This document shows positions 22,901-35,582 of a DNA stretch of 44,338 bases, piece by piece. Both the position numbers and the translations under genes were made by a program. Below the pieces are notes generated by a model, which worked only from the letters and a program-made list of their open reading frames with translations, searched no databases and had not been told where the DNA came from. Source of the DNA: Plantago elongata (lineage: Eukaryota > Streptophyta > Magnoliopsida > Lamiales > Plantaginaceae); contig JAYMSP010000668.1 of the NCBI GenBank assembly GCA_036897095.1, forward strand, positions 1 through 44,338. The letters are read 5' to 3'. Each line of letters opens with the position of its first letter. Positions within the stretch are counted from its first letter, which is position 1.

Positions 22901-25900
22901 GAATTGCTCCAGTCACCACTGCCTGATCCACTAGAGGAATAAGGAGGCATGATACGAAAGATATTTATGTTATTTCCACAAACGGAGGCGGTAACAAGAA
23001 GAGTCCCACTTGGATCAAAAGATAAAGCAGATATTGGGCTCGAATGAGCCCTAAATTGTGATATAACCTCGGAGGAGGCAAGGTCCTTCACAGCAATCTG
23101 CCATTAAGAAGTGCAAAAGATTATTGATGTTTGTGCCCAGATCACTCAGTAATTTCAAATGCGACAACAAGAAGTTTAACAAATGCAATTACTATTTCAT
23201 GCTTACCCAGCCAGCATTTTCTGATTCAGATGCTGCTACCTTGCCACCTCTCCGGCCAGGAGAACTGGGGCCATCAGGAAGTAGCTCTGGATAGTACTTG
23301 GACAATTTCTTGTATCCCATATCCCCCAGGGTGAGTATCCCAGCAGCCAAGTGTTTACTAGATTCCATTGCATACCGTGCCATCAGACTGCCACTTCCGG
23401 GAGAAGACGATGGACTAACACTAGATGCAAGGCTCTGCGGACTTACTCGGCCCGTATTTGACATGAAAGGGCGGTAAGGAGGGTAAGCCAGCCACCTTGG
23501 GCCCACAGCTAAAGGACCATACCCTGTGTTGATTCCAAATCCTCCTTGCTCACCAACTCGCGGAACAGGATAGGTCATAACTACGAATTTCTTCTCAAGA
23601 GTAGTGGGATCAAAGCAGTAAATCTGTTCAACACATAAATAAACCAGTCACCTTACATACCATTATTACCAGGTAGTCTTATGTTGCAGCAGTGCACCAA
23701 CAAGAAGTAAACATATTAGCGCATCCTGAGGGGAGAGGGGTGAAAAGAAAATCATGGAAGGGATTAGGAAGAATAAATGAATACAAACATACTAAATTAT
23801 CCTCAACTCTAACAATTAACTTTATCTCCCAAGGAATCGGAACATCTACTCTCTAGGTTCAAACTATTCTCTACAAGCCATAATAGCTGAGGATGTTCCA
23901 TAACCCAGTCCAGTTGAAAACTCAAACAGAAGCTGGAACAGTGATAATTAAAATGTGACAAACATATGCTATTAACTGACCACCCTTGTTCTCTTTTCAC
24001 CATGCTGTAGTACTTATTAAAATTAGCCGAAAGGTTAGACAAGTGTACTTGACTAACTGATTTCTATGCCTTCTCTAGGCAAAGAATATTTCTACAAAAT
24101 TATAGCTTCTCTATTCTCACTTCTAATTCATTTCAATTCTAATGAGCATTTAAAATATCTTCCATGAAATGAGGTCATATGTGACAGATACTTACTTGTT
24201 CTTCCAGACCAATAGCTACAACTCGGGGGCTGCATCTAACCATTAATACTGGAAACTTAAATTCAATAACCTTCACATATTCATTTAACTTCATCGAGTA
24301 AAATCGAACAGCAGTAGGGGGGTCAAAATAGTTTTCAAGCGATGACTCTCCAGAACCATATTTGGAAGGCCCTTGGCGATTATTCTGAAATGCAGCAGGC
24401 CTATCATCCTCATCTCCTCCAATAACAACCAATAAAGGATGTGATAATTTGTTCTTTTCAGCAATATCATGATTTGAAGGAGACGGGAGCATCTGTAAGA
24501 AGCTTACAGGACCATCACGCCTGGAAACTAATTCACTCAAGCCAGACGCATCTTCAACATCAAAGACCTGAAAACCTGTGATGTACCCAAGTAATAGGAC
24601 ACGCCTGAAGGTAGTTGGACTAAGCTCTAGTTTGTCAAAGCCTGCCCATAACACCTGATTAACAAACATTATCAGCTATATACCAAGTTGGTGTGAACAT
24701 GTCATCCTTATTCATTGATAAGCAAAGTAAAGACTCCTGCCTTACATAAAGATTTTGCAAAGCTCAAGGGATAATAGAATATTTGATAAAATGCCATAAT
24801 CTGGCAAAGTAAGCCTGTTTACATCCATATCCGATATAAACACGTATAGATCACAGCATTAAAACCACTAGTTCGTGAAAAAAGAACATGAAATAGGATG
24901 GAGAATCCACAATATCATTAGCTGCCTAATCATGAATCACAGGACAAATATACAGTAATTACCAAAATGCTATGTTTTGGCTTCAGGCACTATCTTCCTA
25001 TTTGACTTGATTAGTGTATACTCCACTACATACATATAGTGGTCATAGTATATTTAGTAATGAAAAGACCAGGTGAGATCAGATGGATGCCATCGAGAAA
25101 AGATTTAGTTTTTACACAAATACTGGTCATACTATAAATCATAAGCAAATAATTATCTGTGACTTCCTTCGTGCAGTCAGGTAATGATGCACTGTGACGC
25201 ACACGTACATTTCCTCAATTAACATATGAGTTTTTTCCACACAACAAATATCGCAATGTGCCTTTCACAAAACAAGTTTCTCTCACTTATCCTAAATTCC
25301 GAATCAGACAAATAACACCAAAAAGAGAAAACTATCCAAAATAAAAGTGATGTGCATCACAATGTTAATCTTTACAAGAGCATTTGTCAAGTATCAACTA
25401 GTCCTTGCTATTACAATCACAACGCACCTTGTAATTCACTTCCATTTACTCCATCAGCACCATCAGATATCAAAACATGCTAAACAGTAAACATGCATAT
25501 AAAAAAGGTAAAACAACAACTACTGTACATAACCAAATTAAAACATACACTATCGCAATGTGCCTTTTTCTAAACAAGTTTCTCTCACTCATCCCAATCA
25601 GACAAATACCACCAATTGAAGAAAACTATCCAAAAATAAACATGATGCCCAGCACATCACAATGCTAAAATCCTCAAAGAGTATTTTCCAAGCAGCAACT
25701 AGTCCATCCTATTACAACAATTACACGCACCACGTAATTCACAGCCATTTACTCCATCAGCATCAAAACATGGTAAACAACCATATCAACAAAGCAACCG
25801 ACCAGACAGAAAACGAACTCGAATCTGTTACTTATGCTAAATCGGTAAATCTAAATCCAACGAGCTGATAAACAACAACAACAAATCAACAATCAATCAA

Positions 25901-26161
25901 TGAAGCTAAATCGAAACCACAAAAACTGAGTCTAATTAATCAATTAATAATTTGTGAAGTTGGAAAAATAAAAAATGAAATGTAAACCTGCTCTCTCCGA
26001 TCTTCGGTGGGAGAGGAAATGGAAGCGGCAACTGAGGCACCGGCAGAGCGAACGACGGTGGTAGCATTAGTCGATACCGTCCTGATACAGGAGGAGATAA
26101 TCCTGAGCGAATTGGGCAACAATTTGGTGTTATTATTCTTCTTCGCTTTAGCTTTCTTCAT
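19986..26161 (-). CDS. ATG18H: Autophagy-related protein 18g/h-like (WD40 plus BCAS3)
   Basis: A PROPPIN-type, phosphoinositide-binding protein of autophagosome formation. Exons on the minus strand: 25988-26161, 24196-24654, 23207-23623, 22858-23097, 21963-22751, 21733-21887, 20826-20920, 20185-20613 and 19986-19990. All borders are GT-AG and the product is 920 residues, the size of Arabidopsis ATG18g/h. The N terminus includes LLPNSLRIISSC and RSAGASVAASIS. WD40 repeats follow (VLLLGYITGFQVFDVEDAS, FDPSGTLLVTASVCGNNINIF). KLHRG (residues 422-426) sits where yeast Atg18 has the FRRG lipid-binding motif. The BCAS3 region (exon 5) includes EPIQWWDVCRR at 614-624, then an acidic DEDADADADD run. 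The C-terminal exons are low-complexity and end DEGWMGGMFDFSEEG. The last exon contributes only five coding bases: the split Gly codon and TGA. The start is the ATG before KKAKAKKNNN. The h rather than g assignment is not certain. Confidence 0.92.
25251..25770. repeat. About 300-bp tandem duplication in ATG18 intron 1
   Basis: Copy 1 (about 25251-25470) and copy 2 (about 25553-25770) share TCGCAATGTGCCTTT, AACAAGTTTCTCTCACT, CAATCAGACAAATA-like, GAAAACTATCCAAAA and CATTTACTCCATCAGCA in the same order, offset by 302 bp. They are diverged by substitutions and small indels, so the duplication is not recent. It lies entirely inside the 1.3-kb first intron (24655-25987), so the protein is unaffected. 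Confidence 0.85.
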
Positions 26162-28317
26162 TTGGAACAAATCAGTTTACAAAAACTAGTAGTTTGGTCT
26201 CCCAACCACCGAGTGATAGTCCACCGCCGTCGTGCACCGCCGAACTGGCCGACGTGTTGAGATTTTTGGCGTCGATCATCAAATTGAAGGATCGCCGGAG
26301 AAAAAAGGTTTTCCGATTTGGCAGCTTGTTGGTTTGGGATTTTTGTGTTGTAATCGTTATGCGTGTTTTGGAGTTTGACTTGAGAGCTAATGTTTGCTTG
26401 CTAATTTTTTTTCTGGACTTGGTTGGATTATTTATTTATACTCACACAACACAACACAACACAACACAACACGCTAATCTATTCTTCTGTGTTTTTCTTC
26501 CTATCAGCTACTACTACAAGATGATGATGATGATGATTCAATCTATCCGCTTTCTTATTATTATTATTCTTCTATTTTTTCATCCTTTCACGCATTTATT
26601 TATATTTTATATTTCGTCTCCTCAATATTTAGTGAAAAGTTTTTAACTTTCTTTTTTTAAGGATATAAAATGTTTAACATTAATAATGATAATTTAGTAA
26701 TTTACGTAAAATTAAAATTGTATTTGAGAATAATAATAACTTGGAAGGAAATGGGAAGTGGATGTGTATAAGATAATCTAGATTGAAATTTGTGAAATGT
26801 AATCTTGCAAGACAAGGAATGGGTGGGGTGGGATGGGATGGGATAGAGTCAATGGCAAGCATGGTGTGGAATATACTGGGAGATAAAAATGGCAAGCTAT
26901 ATTAAGGATATTAATTTTAATTTGCTGATAATTTTTATGGTCGAATTCTTTAAAGAACATTATATAGTGACATTCACGTTAAAATATACGTTGGATCTAG
27001 ACTAGTGAGGTCCATCATACGAATCAATATTTTTAAGTGTATATATAATTTTTTAAACAATATAAATACAACATGCATGAATATTCAATTTGATAAAATG
27101 TTATTTGCTCATGTGATATGTTTTAAGTAGATTTATTATAACTTTATCTTCTAGCATAACCAACACGTCATATAATGAAAATAATTACAGTCATAACTAT
27201 ATAGTATGGATTATTCGAATCCGAACCAATCATGGAGTGGCTATGCAATTATAGTAGTTGCCCTAACTTGGCATGAGCTCTGTCAGGACAGGAATCGTAT
27301 GATTCTCCTACCTGATATGGAGGGCATTCTAAAAGAAGCAGTATTTGACAAGTAAAATTATGAGGGTCAAATTACAAGAAGAAGAAATATAAATTAACAT
27401 GATACCAATATAGTTAACAACTTTACCACGACATATCCTCACCAATATACACAAGTGTTTGAATATACATTGTTTTAAAACATCTTTAGCAGATGCACGT
27501 AAACAGAAGTAAATTTGGAAATGGTTTTACTTTTCCATTTTCTGAATGTTTTTCTTCAAGAGTGGAGAAATAAATAGCTTCCTTTTTTTGGTTTGGACTG
27601 CAATAAGTCATTGCAATTTCGGAAATGGCCTAATCGATGTCTCTTTCATTACAATTCACATGTATATTTATAGCCAATTTTTGCCAAAATCCTGGAAGTG
27701 TTTTGGGCTTAACTAAACTGGACTTGATTTACGCCCTAAAGCGGGATGGTGACCGTCGACTTTACACGACGAGTTGAGATTTGTGCATTATTATGTTTCG
27801 TATATGTGGCCGAGATCATAGTATTCAGATGTTCCTAATCAACTCAGCAGTACACTCAACAAATTTACAGATTCAAGGACATTCGAACCGGTATCGAGAG
27901 TGCTCCCTTATGAATAAAAAAAAAGAGAGTAATGCCAAAAGCATACGCAAATAAGTGTACATATGTGTATACAAGAATCAAGATGATAAGTATTGACTTT
28001 GTTATTTCATTATGAAGCTCATAACATCATATGCTATCTACTTATTCAGCTAAAAACAGGACTACAAGTTACTCACTGGTACAGGAAATTCCGGTAACTA
28101 CATAACAACCACATTCTCCAACTAAATATGAAGCTGTACAACTTATTCAGCTAACTACTGTATAACTTACTACACTCTAGATTCTAGAATGAAATAACAG
28201 AAAGGCCACATTCTTCAACAGATATACTACTAGTATACTCAATTTCAACCTATCCCATAGATGAAACTCAAAATTCCATTCTTGATGCTAAAGTATCAAA
28301 ATGCATCGCTTATTCGC
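26162..28317. other. Intergenic region: ATG18 promoter side and RBK 3' side
   Basis: The stretch above 26162 is the 5' flank of the minus-strand ATG18 gene. The plus-strand frame at 26194-26646 runs antisense to it and includes an ACACA repeat (about 26445-26472) and GATGAT repeats (about 26521-26536); it is not coding. A G-rich GGGATG-type repeat is at 26819-26845. Nothing else recognisable was found up to the kinase stop codon. Confidence 0.4.
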
Positions 28318-30180
28318 TTACCCTTCCAGACTCGCCTGTTTCTGAACATTTATGCCTCGGTTGATGCTATACTCTTCAGCACTAAAAAGCTGTCTATAGT
28401 ATTTCTTCCAACTTGAGAGCTTTTTACATTTTTGAATCATGTCTAGGCTGCCACAGCTTCCTCTAAGCAGCAGTAAAACCTGCATCCATCAAGCTAAAAA
28501 ATTCAGTGTGATGAAAAAGCAAGCTACGCAAAAACAAAATAAGGACTGCAGAAAGGTGAAAGTACCTGACTCATCCGAGGGCGCTTAACTGAAGATTGCT
28601 GCACACAGAGAGCCGCTGCCAAGATCACTAGATTCATTTGCACTGGGTTATAGGCGTCGGCAAGTGAGGGATCTATCAGCTCTCGAATTTTGTTCTTCTT
28701 GAGCAGAGGTTTGGCCTTACAAAGGTTAGACAACAATCTCAAATTTTGTTCATTCTACATATAATTAACACATCTAGTAATTGCATAAGCAAAAGGGGAG
28801 TGTGTCGTACCCACATAACGAGGCTTTGCTGTGAGTAATCCAATGCCCGACGCCCAGTGATAAGCTCCAATAGCAGCACTCCAAAGGCAAACACATCAGT
28901 TTTCTCGTCAACAATTCCGTGCAATAAGAACTCTGGAGCTAGATAACTGGACAAATCAAGATTGGATTCAGCAACAGCATTTCCATGTTTGCATTGTACA
29001 GAGAACTTTGATAAAAACAGGAATTGGTCGATTATACGAACCCGAAAGTGCCCTCAAAATTTGTAACAGTGAGGTGAGTCCATCGCTCTGGTAGCCACTT
29101 AGCAAGACCAAAGTCGCATATCTGAGGTTCAAAGTCCTCAGTAAGTAATATATTTGCAGCCTTAATATCTCTATGAATGATCCTCCTCTGACAACCCTCA
29201 TGAAGATACAACAACCCTTTAGCTATTCCCAGTGAGATCTTGTACCTAATGCTCCACTGCATCTTCTCCCTGGAATCTGTCGAACAAGGAAACTGGTAAG
29301 AAACTTAATTTGTGAGAAACAAGAGAGAGAAAGCCTTTGGAAGTGTAAAAATGAACAGCAAGACAGACAATGCACTAACTGTGAAACATAGAAGCCAAGC
29401 TTCCAAGTGGAGACAGCTCAAGAACGAGGTACATTCCTCCTTCGACCCCATAGCCTATTAATCTTGCAGTATTTGGGTGATTGACATGGGCCATTATCCC
29501 AAGTTCCGATAAAAAATCGGTTATCTTTTCCTCCAATGATCCTTTCGTTAATCGCTTGATAGCAACAAGTTGCCCCCCACGTAAACGACCTCTATAAACT
29601 TCAGCATAACCACCCTTCCCAATCAAATACCCTATACAAAAGAACAAAATCAATTTTTTTTTTTTTTGAAACGGCTAAAGGGTGACTCGAACCCCGACCT
29701 ATTGGTTGGAGTGAAGCGTCTTACCAACTGAGTTGCACTTCATTGTCGAGAACAAAATCAATATGACACAGCCAAACCTCAAAAATGGAAAGTAACAGAC
29801 TTTTCACATGGCAAACCTTGACAAAAGTGGCTTGTTGCGGCTTGAAGTTCCGCGTAGCTGAAATTCTTCCATTGGGGCTTGAAATAGCTCAAATTAGCAT
29901 CTATGAGTGGATTCGTTCCATCTGTAACTTCTTCCCTCATGCTGCTGCTAAATATTCTCGACAGTTTGAGGGGATGCCGTGTGGCTAACTGTTTCTTGGA
30001 CTTGAATCTCAAAAGTTGGAACAAAGTTGTCCATTTCGAAGGGGGTAAGGGATCATCAACGTAAGTTTCGGAACCTGAAGTGCTCGGTTTCGGTGAATCT
30101 GTATCAGATTCAGTACTTCTTAAGAAATCTTCGAGAACAGTATCAGGTGATAAGGCCTTCCCTTTGTCTTTCTCTTCCAT
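28318..30180 (-). CDS. Receptor-like cytoplasmic kinase VI, RBK1/RBK2-like
   Basis: A Ser/Thr kinase of the RLCK-VI group. Characterised members bind and respond to ROP GTPases and act at the cell periphery. Exons on the minus strand: 29817-30180, 29380-29631, 29042-29276, 28811-28946, 28566-28715 and 28318-28479. Borders are GT-AG, phases close, and the product is 432 residues. There is no signal peptide or membrane span. The N-terminal 110 residues are Ser- and acid-rich. The kinase domain runs from about 115 to 395: GKGGYAEVY loop at 126-134, catalytic Lys about 147 (VAIKRL), HRDIKAAN at 240-247, DFG at 260-262, and APE at 287-289 (GTFGYLAPEF). All catalytic residues are present, so it is probably active. 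The short tail includes [14 protein letters not shown]. Exon 3 must begin at 29276; the nearer AG at 29270-29271 would break the frame. A SINE occupies half of the first coding intron. Confidence 0.93.
29655..29748 (-). mobile_element. 94-bp SINE in RBK intron 1 with 14-bp target duplications
   Basis: On the minus strand this reads as a tRNA-like head with box A-like GCAACTCAGTTGGTAAGACG and box B-like GGGTTCGAGTCACC, then CCTTTAGCCGTTTC and a tail of 13 A. The 14-bp direct repeats AGAACAAAATCAAT (plus strand, 29641-29654 and 29749-29762) are perfect and flank it exactly. It is the same family as the copy at 1688. It sits in the sense orientation of the kinase gene. Without it and one duplication the intron would be 77 nt instead of 185 nt. 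Confidence 0.92.
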
Positions 30181-30260
30181 AATAAGAGAATATCAACTCT
30201 ATCAAGAAACAGGACACAATTTCAGCAGTTGGAATTAAAGACTAACAAACACACTTTTCA

Positions 30261-30420
30261 GCATTGCCATTCTAACACTTTTCTCACACCAACATTGCAA
30301 TTTGAACTCCAACTAAAACATTTTTCACACAAACAGCATTACAATTTTAACACCAACAAAACTTTTCTCACACAAACAGCATTGCAATTTTTTCAATTGT
30401 CAACAATGTCCTCACTCCTC
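30261..30420. repeat. About 43-bp tandem repeat upstream of RBK start
   Basis: Units begin with CATTGCAATTT or CATTACAATTT at about 30293, 30337 and 30380 (periods 44 and 43), with a shorter related unit at about 30262. They share AACACCAAC and TTTTCTCACACAAACAG. Together with the next array it lies in a probable 5' UTR intron of the kinase gene. Confidence 0.75.
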
Positions 30421-30629
30421 ACACAAATAATATTAACCCAAGGTTACATAGAAATCTATAATATGCTACAAACCAAAATGACTGCATATTCACAATCCCA
30501 ACCAGAGAAAAACACTCCATTATGAACTCTGCAATCGCTAAAGTCCCAAATTAAAAATCCTCTAAATTTTCTAAGGCACACATATATGATATACCCTTAG
30601 TCACTAAATCACACTAAAAAGTAGAAAGA

Positions 30630-31215
30630 ATCACAGCAAGTTCCCATTTTAGTTTCCATTTTTAAGTCAAAATTCAAACCATAGCCCCTTCTTTTAGAAA
30701 CCAGAAAAAAAAAAAGAAAAAAAAAAGAAGCAAAGACAGAATGCGAGAAGCCGAAAACAATACAACAAACACCTACAAAGTTGCCAAGCAGATACTAAAT
30801 CACAACAAGTTTCCATTATAACCTGAAATTCAAACCTTAGCACACTGTTTTATAATCCCATAAGAGGAAAAATAAAAACAAACACAGTATAAAAACATTA
30901 CAAGAAGCACCAAAAGAATTACCAATCAAATGACGAATCACGACAAGTTTCAAATTTTAACCTGAAATTCAAATCTCAGCACACTGTTTAACCATCCCAG
31001 AAGAGGAAAGAGAAAAGGCAAACACAGGATGCAGATAAAAACATTACAAGAAGCACCAAAAGAATTGCAAAGCAGATGTTTAACCACAACAAGTTTCAAT
31101 TTTAACCTGAAACTCAAACCTTAGCTCACTGTGTCACAATCCCTTAAGAGAAAAAACAAAAGGAGAAACACAGAATGCAATAAACAATACTAGAACCACC
31201 AAAATGATTTAAAAC
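30630..31215. repeat. About 140-170-bp tandem array, four copies, upstream of RBK
   Basis: Four diverged units carry CA(C)AACAAGTTTCxAxTTTTAACCTGAAA-type text, starting near 30631, 30801, 30940 and 31086. Each is followed by TTAGCACACTGTxTxA, AATCCCxxAAGAG and AAACACAG or GCAATACAAGAAGCACC. Spacing falls from about 170 bp to about 140 bp. The array is non-coding. Confidence 0.8.
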
Positions 31216-31381
31216 ACAGAAAGCAGCAAACTTTCTCACCACAACAGAGAGGCAGGCAATTCTAGAGACTCTGGTACATGAACCTACACAAAATGGAACT
31301 GGACAGAACCAGCAAATCACTGAACTGAACTGAACTGGGTTTCTGGTTTTTGATACTTACAATGCAAAAAAGCGTATACCT

Positions 31382-34300
31382 TTTGTAAGTTCTTATTATG
31401 TTACTACAACTCATAAGAAACAAGTGTCACAGACTCATAGTCTCACTTTCTTGTTTTTATGTGTGTGCATGAAGGAAAGGAATGGAATGATGATGAGTTG
31501 GAGTGGATGCTCAATTTGTAATGCTACTCTTCCAAGACAAGGATTCAATGGACTCTTGCACTACCCCACCAGACCCACCCACCAATTTTTATCATTTTTT
31601 TAAATTCTTGAATTTATCTTTTTGGAAGTTTGGGAAATCACGAACAAAGAGGCAGTAGTGACGGTTATCGGACCAGAAGATGTTGGGTCAGTCTTCTTCT
31701 TTTATGTGGGATTGTGTCGGTTTGGGGCTCAGAAATTGAAATTGTGTAAATGATAAAACTACAAAAGACACCGTTTAGTGTTGTTATCTTTATCTTCGTT
31801 TTGTTTCGTAGAGTACTGCTTTGTCCATTTTTCTAAAATATCGCCAGTTTCTGAGGAGAAGGATGTGTGCTATCGACTGGTTCCAAAATTGTTTCTTGTC
31901 GAGCTGATTGTCGGTGTATGGATCTAAAGTTTGTCATTTTACCTTCCTGTGGTTTGTGTTCCTAGCTAGGTAGTTTTCAATGGTTCATATACTTCATAGG
32001 ATTTCGGCATAGAGTTAGATTTAGATCCGAGGAAAACGTTTTGTCTCGTAGTGTATCTTAAAAAAACGTGTTGTCATGTAAAATTTCTTTATGTGATTTA
32101 ACCCTTAATATATGCTAGGTTGTGGTTGAGGTTAAATGGTTCAAATCTTTCAATTGCTATGCAAGTTTTTTTACTTCTTAGAGGATCTTACTCACGTGTT
32201 TTAGATTGTAATTTGACCGTAAATTAATGCATTGTGATTCTTTGACGATGTTATATACGCGTGCTCAGTACTTGCTACCTGAAAAGGTAAAATGCACAAG
32301 AAATCATACTCTAGTGGCTCATAGAAACATATACTATATTACAACTAAGTAAAGATCAGGGAGAAATAATATAAACACAAACTCTAGCAGGAATGTCATT
32401 TTATGCCGAACTTATAAATCCACAACTCTATTGCAATCATACAATTTTTTTCCAACCAAATTGTGAATATGCAATTCAATTACTATTCATTGGGTAAAAT
32501 TGTATTACAATTTACTATAAAAATATATATTAAATACTTCACAATCCATTAACGATTATGAATATTAATCAATCAAGAAATACCTTTATAAATTATGTAA
32601 AATACTTCACAATCCAAATGATTCTGAATATTTATCAATCAAGAAATACTTTTCTAAATTGGGATATATGGTTGATTGATCCACAGTCCATACAAAACAG
32701 GATTTTCGAAAAACACCAAAAAAAAAAAATTTAACAGTTGATTTTCCTCTAAACAAAATTTACACTCTTAGGTCAGATATGTTAACATACTTCTCAATTG
32801 TATGATGTTAGGTACCTGGATAGATCTGACTACAAATCAGCCAATCAACCCAAAGACCCTTATGCATGGTATAAGGCTTAGAACACCAAAAAAGTATTCT
32901 ACTAGATAAACTCCTACACGATAACAGTGCTAAAGAGCACAAGGAACCCTATATCTCTAGACGGAGTAGATCGGATAGCACACAGGGATAGCACACAGGA
33001 ATACATAGACATCTATTCATGAGACTTCCCGCAACCAAAAAGACGCCTACTCTCTAGAATTTATTCCGGGGTACACCTAAGTACTAAACAGTATACCTTC
33101 TCGAGACATCTGTCGGAGAACACTCTGTTCTACTCATAAACTCATCTTCACATTCATATTAAACTGAGAAGTAGATTGAGGTCTACAACTACTATGGGCT
33201 TGACCCATTAAGAATCCACTAACCAGATACTCTACTTAACTAGTAAGAATTACTCTAATAATAATTCTTCCTAGCCAAGTATACTTAACCTCCAAAACAT
33301 AATCTAATTCATAAATAAATGTCCGTATAACATAAATAACTAAGTAAACATTAATTAGAAGGATAATGCCTTCTTCAATTCCATGTAGAATCGTGCCTAC
33401 GCCCTCTTGACAATCCCGGTTCCTAACATATGAGAATTAGAAACGCATCAATTCTTAGCATCGTTATCTAGAGTAGATTATGAAACGTATAGATGTTCAA
33501 ATCCACATCCGTAATCAAGTAGAAAAATATTAATATCATATTACGTCGTAATGAGCAGTAATTATCAAGTAAGCTATCAAATCTTTGATGATTAAACTGA
33601 AGTAACTAATGGCGTAAGGAACTGGGACGAGTTGTAATCACTCCACAATTATTCTCCCACTAATGATTGCTTAATTGCAAATAGGAAAACATAAAAACAT
33701 TAAAGTTAACATGTGAAATGTTACAATATTTAATAGGATGTAATAAAAAGGATAAAATAACGTATACAATTTATATTTGAGGATAATTTTATAAATGGAA
33801 TAGCTTCATTTTAATAATATATAAAGTATCATGTGGGACGGTTGATTATAAAGTGGAAAGTTCGGCCGGGTGCAGGTTCCTACTGATCATATACGACTTC
33901 AATTATACCATTCTTTGTAATTAACTAGTAATTAATTACGTTCGTGTAATTTCTTTTGTGTTTAAGTGATGTGTAATGTAGTGAACCTAGTATATAATAT
34001 AATAATAACATTAGTGAGGGTTGTAGCTACTTGATAACCACGATTCTTGTTGTCCCTAATCATGATCACCAGCACCACCGATGTTAACAGCGAAAGTTCT
34101 CTTTCTACTACTACTAGTACTCATACTACTACATCATATCGAGTCACTTTCGTACTCCCAAAGCTCAAAGGATTGATTAAATAAAATTTGAGTGGTCTTT
34201 TTCAATTGAAATTGATATTTTTTAGTAAATATTCGATTTGAGTAGGGAAGTGACTGCTCGAGCAATATGACAAACAGCCCCAAGTTTATCAACTTTTTAA

Positions 34301-35582
34301 GGATCATGGTTCCTTTATCATAGGACCTAGCCATACCAAGGCAAGCAAATTGCTACTGTTATAATCAGGATACTCCCAAGTCCTAAAGTTGATATAGAGG
34401 GGATTGATGATCAACCCAAAAAGATGAATTTTAAAAGTTATAAGTCTAGACATTTAGTGATCATGGAAGACTATGGTGCTATTATACGTATAGATATCTC
34501 GAGGACATGATGAATGCAATATTTGATACATGAGTAATAGAGTTTGTATCGAACATGCCACATAGTGAATAAAAAAGCACATGATGTGCACGCGCATGTG
34601 ACGTAATCAATAAGAACCTGACATGTGGGTTCCAAATATACATTCTTAACTTGGAGTTCTTGTTAATGAAGTTTAGAACAAGATTATGGATTATTAGCAT
34701 GTGGTATAACACTCCAAACCTGTCATTTTAACCGTTGAGCCGTTATAATACAATTACAGTATTACTTATTGAATCACTCAGTTAAGTGAGAAGTAGGTGA
34801 AAAGAATGTGTTTGGGAATAAACGTGCAAGCGATCTTTAAATCCAAATCCTAAGAAACTGAATGTCGAGCTCGAATATTGTAAACCTCTATAGGGAACAA
34901 TCGAATTTGATCGTATTAAAACTTGTCTGACTCAAATTGAGTCCTCAAAGAAAGAGCTAGATTCATCTAAACTTCTGAAGCCATAGCTATAGGAGAAACA
35001 AGTTTAGACGATTATGCACTTCAATAGAATTTTCCCGAGCTCGTTCATTTGCAAACCTGGGCCATCTGCAACTTGAGGGTCCAGCCCATTTGTAAACAGG
35101 CCAGGAATTACAATGTTTTCAAATTTAATGGTCCAGTTGTGCTGGCAAGCGACAACTCAACATTAAATAGAACTCTTCCACACGACCACACGTGCATATT
35201 GTCAGATAACTATATTTAGATTTAAAATCACATAATTCATAATTGTCAGGTAACTATTTTTAGATTTAAAAATCTGAACATAATTATCACTTCAAAATTT
35301 ATCCGCAATAATCTGTCAGCATTATTTGCTAATTATCTATTTTGAGGAGTTTGGATATTTCTTCATCACAATCAGACCTATTCATCGCTCATCTTCCCAA
35401 AGCCAGACCCTCCTTTTGCGTAAAGCATTTTCAGGTGCGAAAATTTTCTTACCGCATCCGCATTGATCTAGTATGTCACGAAAGCTGAACTCGATTTTGC
35501 ACGTGTCCTGTATGTTCGTCTAAACAAAACGCTGAAGTGATCGGTATTGATTAAATGATTTCGATCACCCTGCAAAATTTAT
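31382..35582. other. Gene-free intergenic region
   Basis: No coding gene was seen; short minus-strand frames (34134-34334, 34482-34712) lack any signature. Visible structure: a 68-bp tandem duplication starting near 32533 and 32601 (AATACTTCACAATCC...AATCAAGAAATAC), a short doublet GATAGCACACAGG near 32972-33000, and a 44-bp-spaced direct repeat near 35201 and 35245 (GTCAGATAACTAT and GTCAGGTAACTAT). Confidence 0.4.

Larger units (their letters stand above)
30203..31381 (-). other. Probable 5' UTR intron of the RBK gene
   Basis: On the minus strand a donor-like AAAAG|GTATACGC near 31381 and an acceptor-like TTTCTTGATAG|AGTT near 30203 would bracket a leader intron of about 1.2 kb ending about 20 bases before the start codon. 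Both tandem arrays lie in it. This is predicted from splice-like sequence only. Confidence 0.4.

Noticed and set aside
26194..26646. 150-residue open frame on the plus strand
   Set aside because: It is antisense to the 5' flank of the ATG18 gene, runs through ACACA and GATGAT repeats, and ends in low-complexity hydrophobic sequence; no domain is recognisable.
27870..27925. GGTTCGAATGTCC on the minus strand, box B-like, next to an A-rich run
   Set aside because: No box A at the proper distance and no flanking direct repeats, so a SINE call is not supported.
30229..31215. CRISPR-like array
   Set aside because: The units are contiguous diverged tandem repeats in a plant leader region, with no spacers of uniform length; CRISPR arrays do not occur in plant nuclear DNA.
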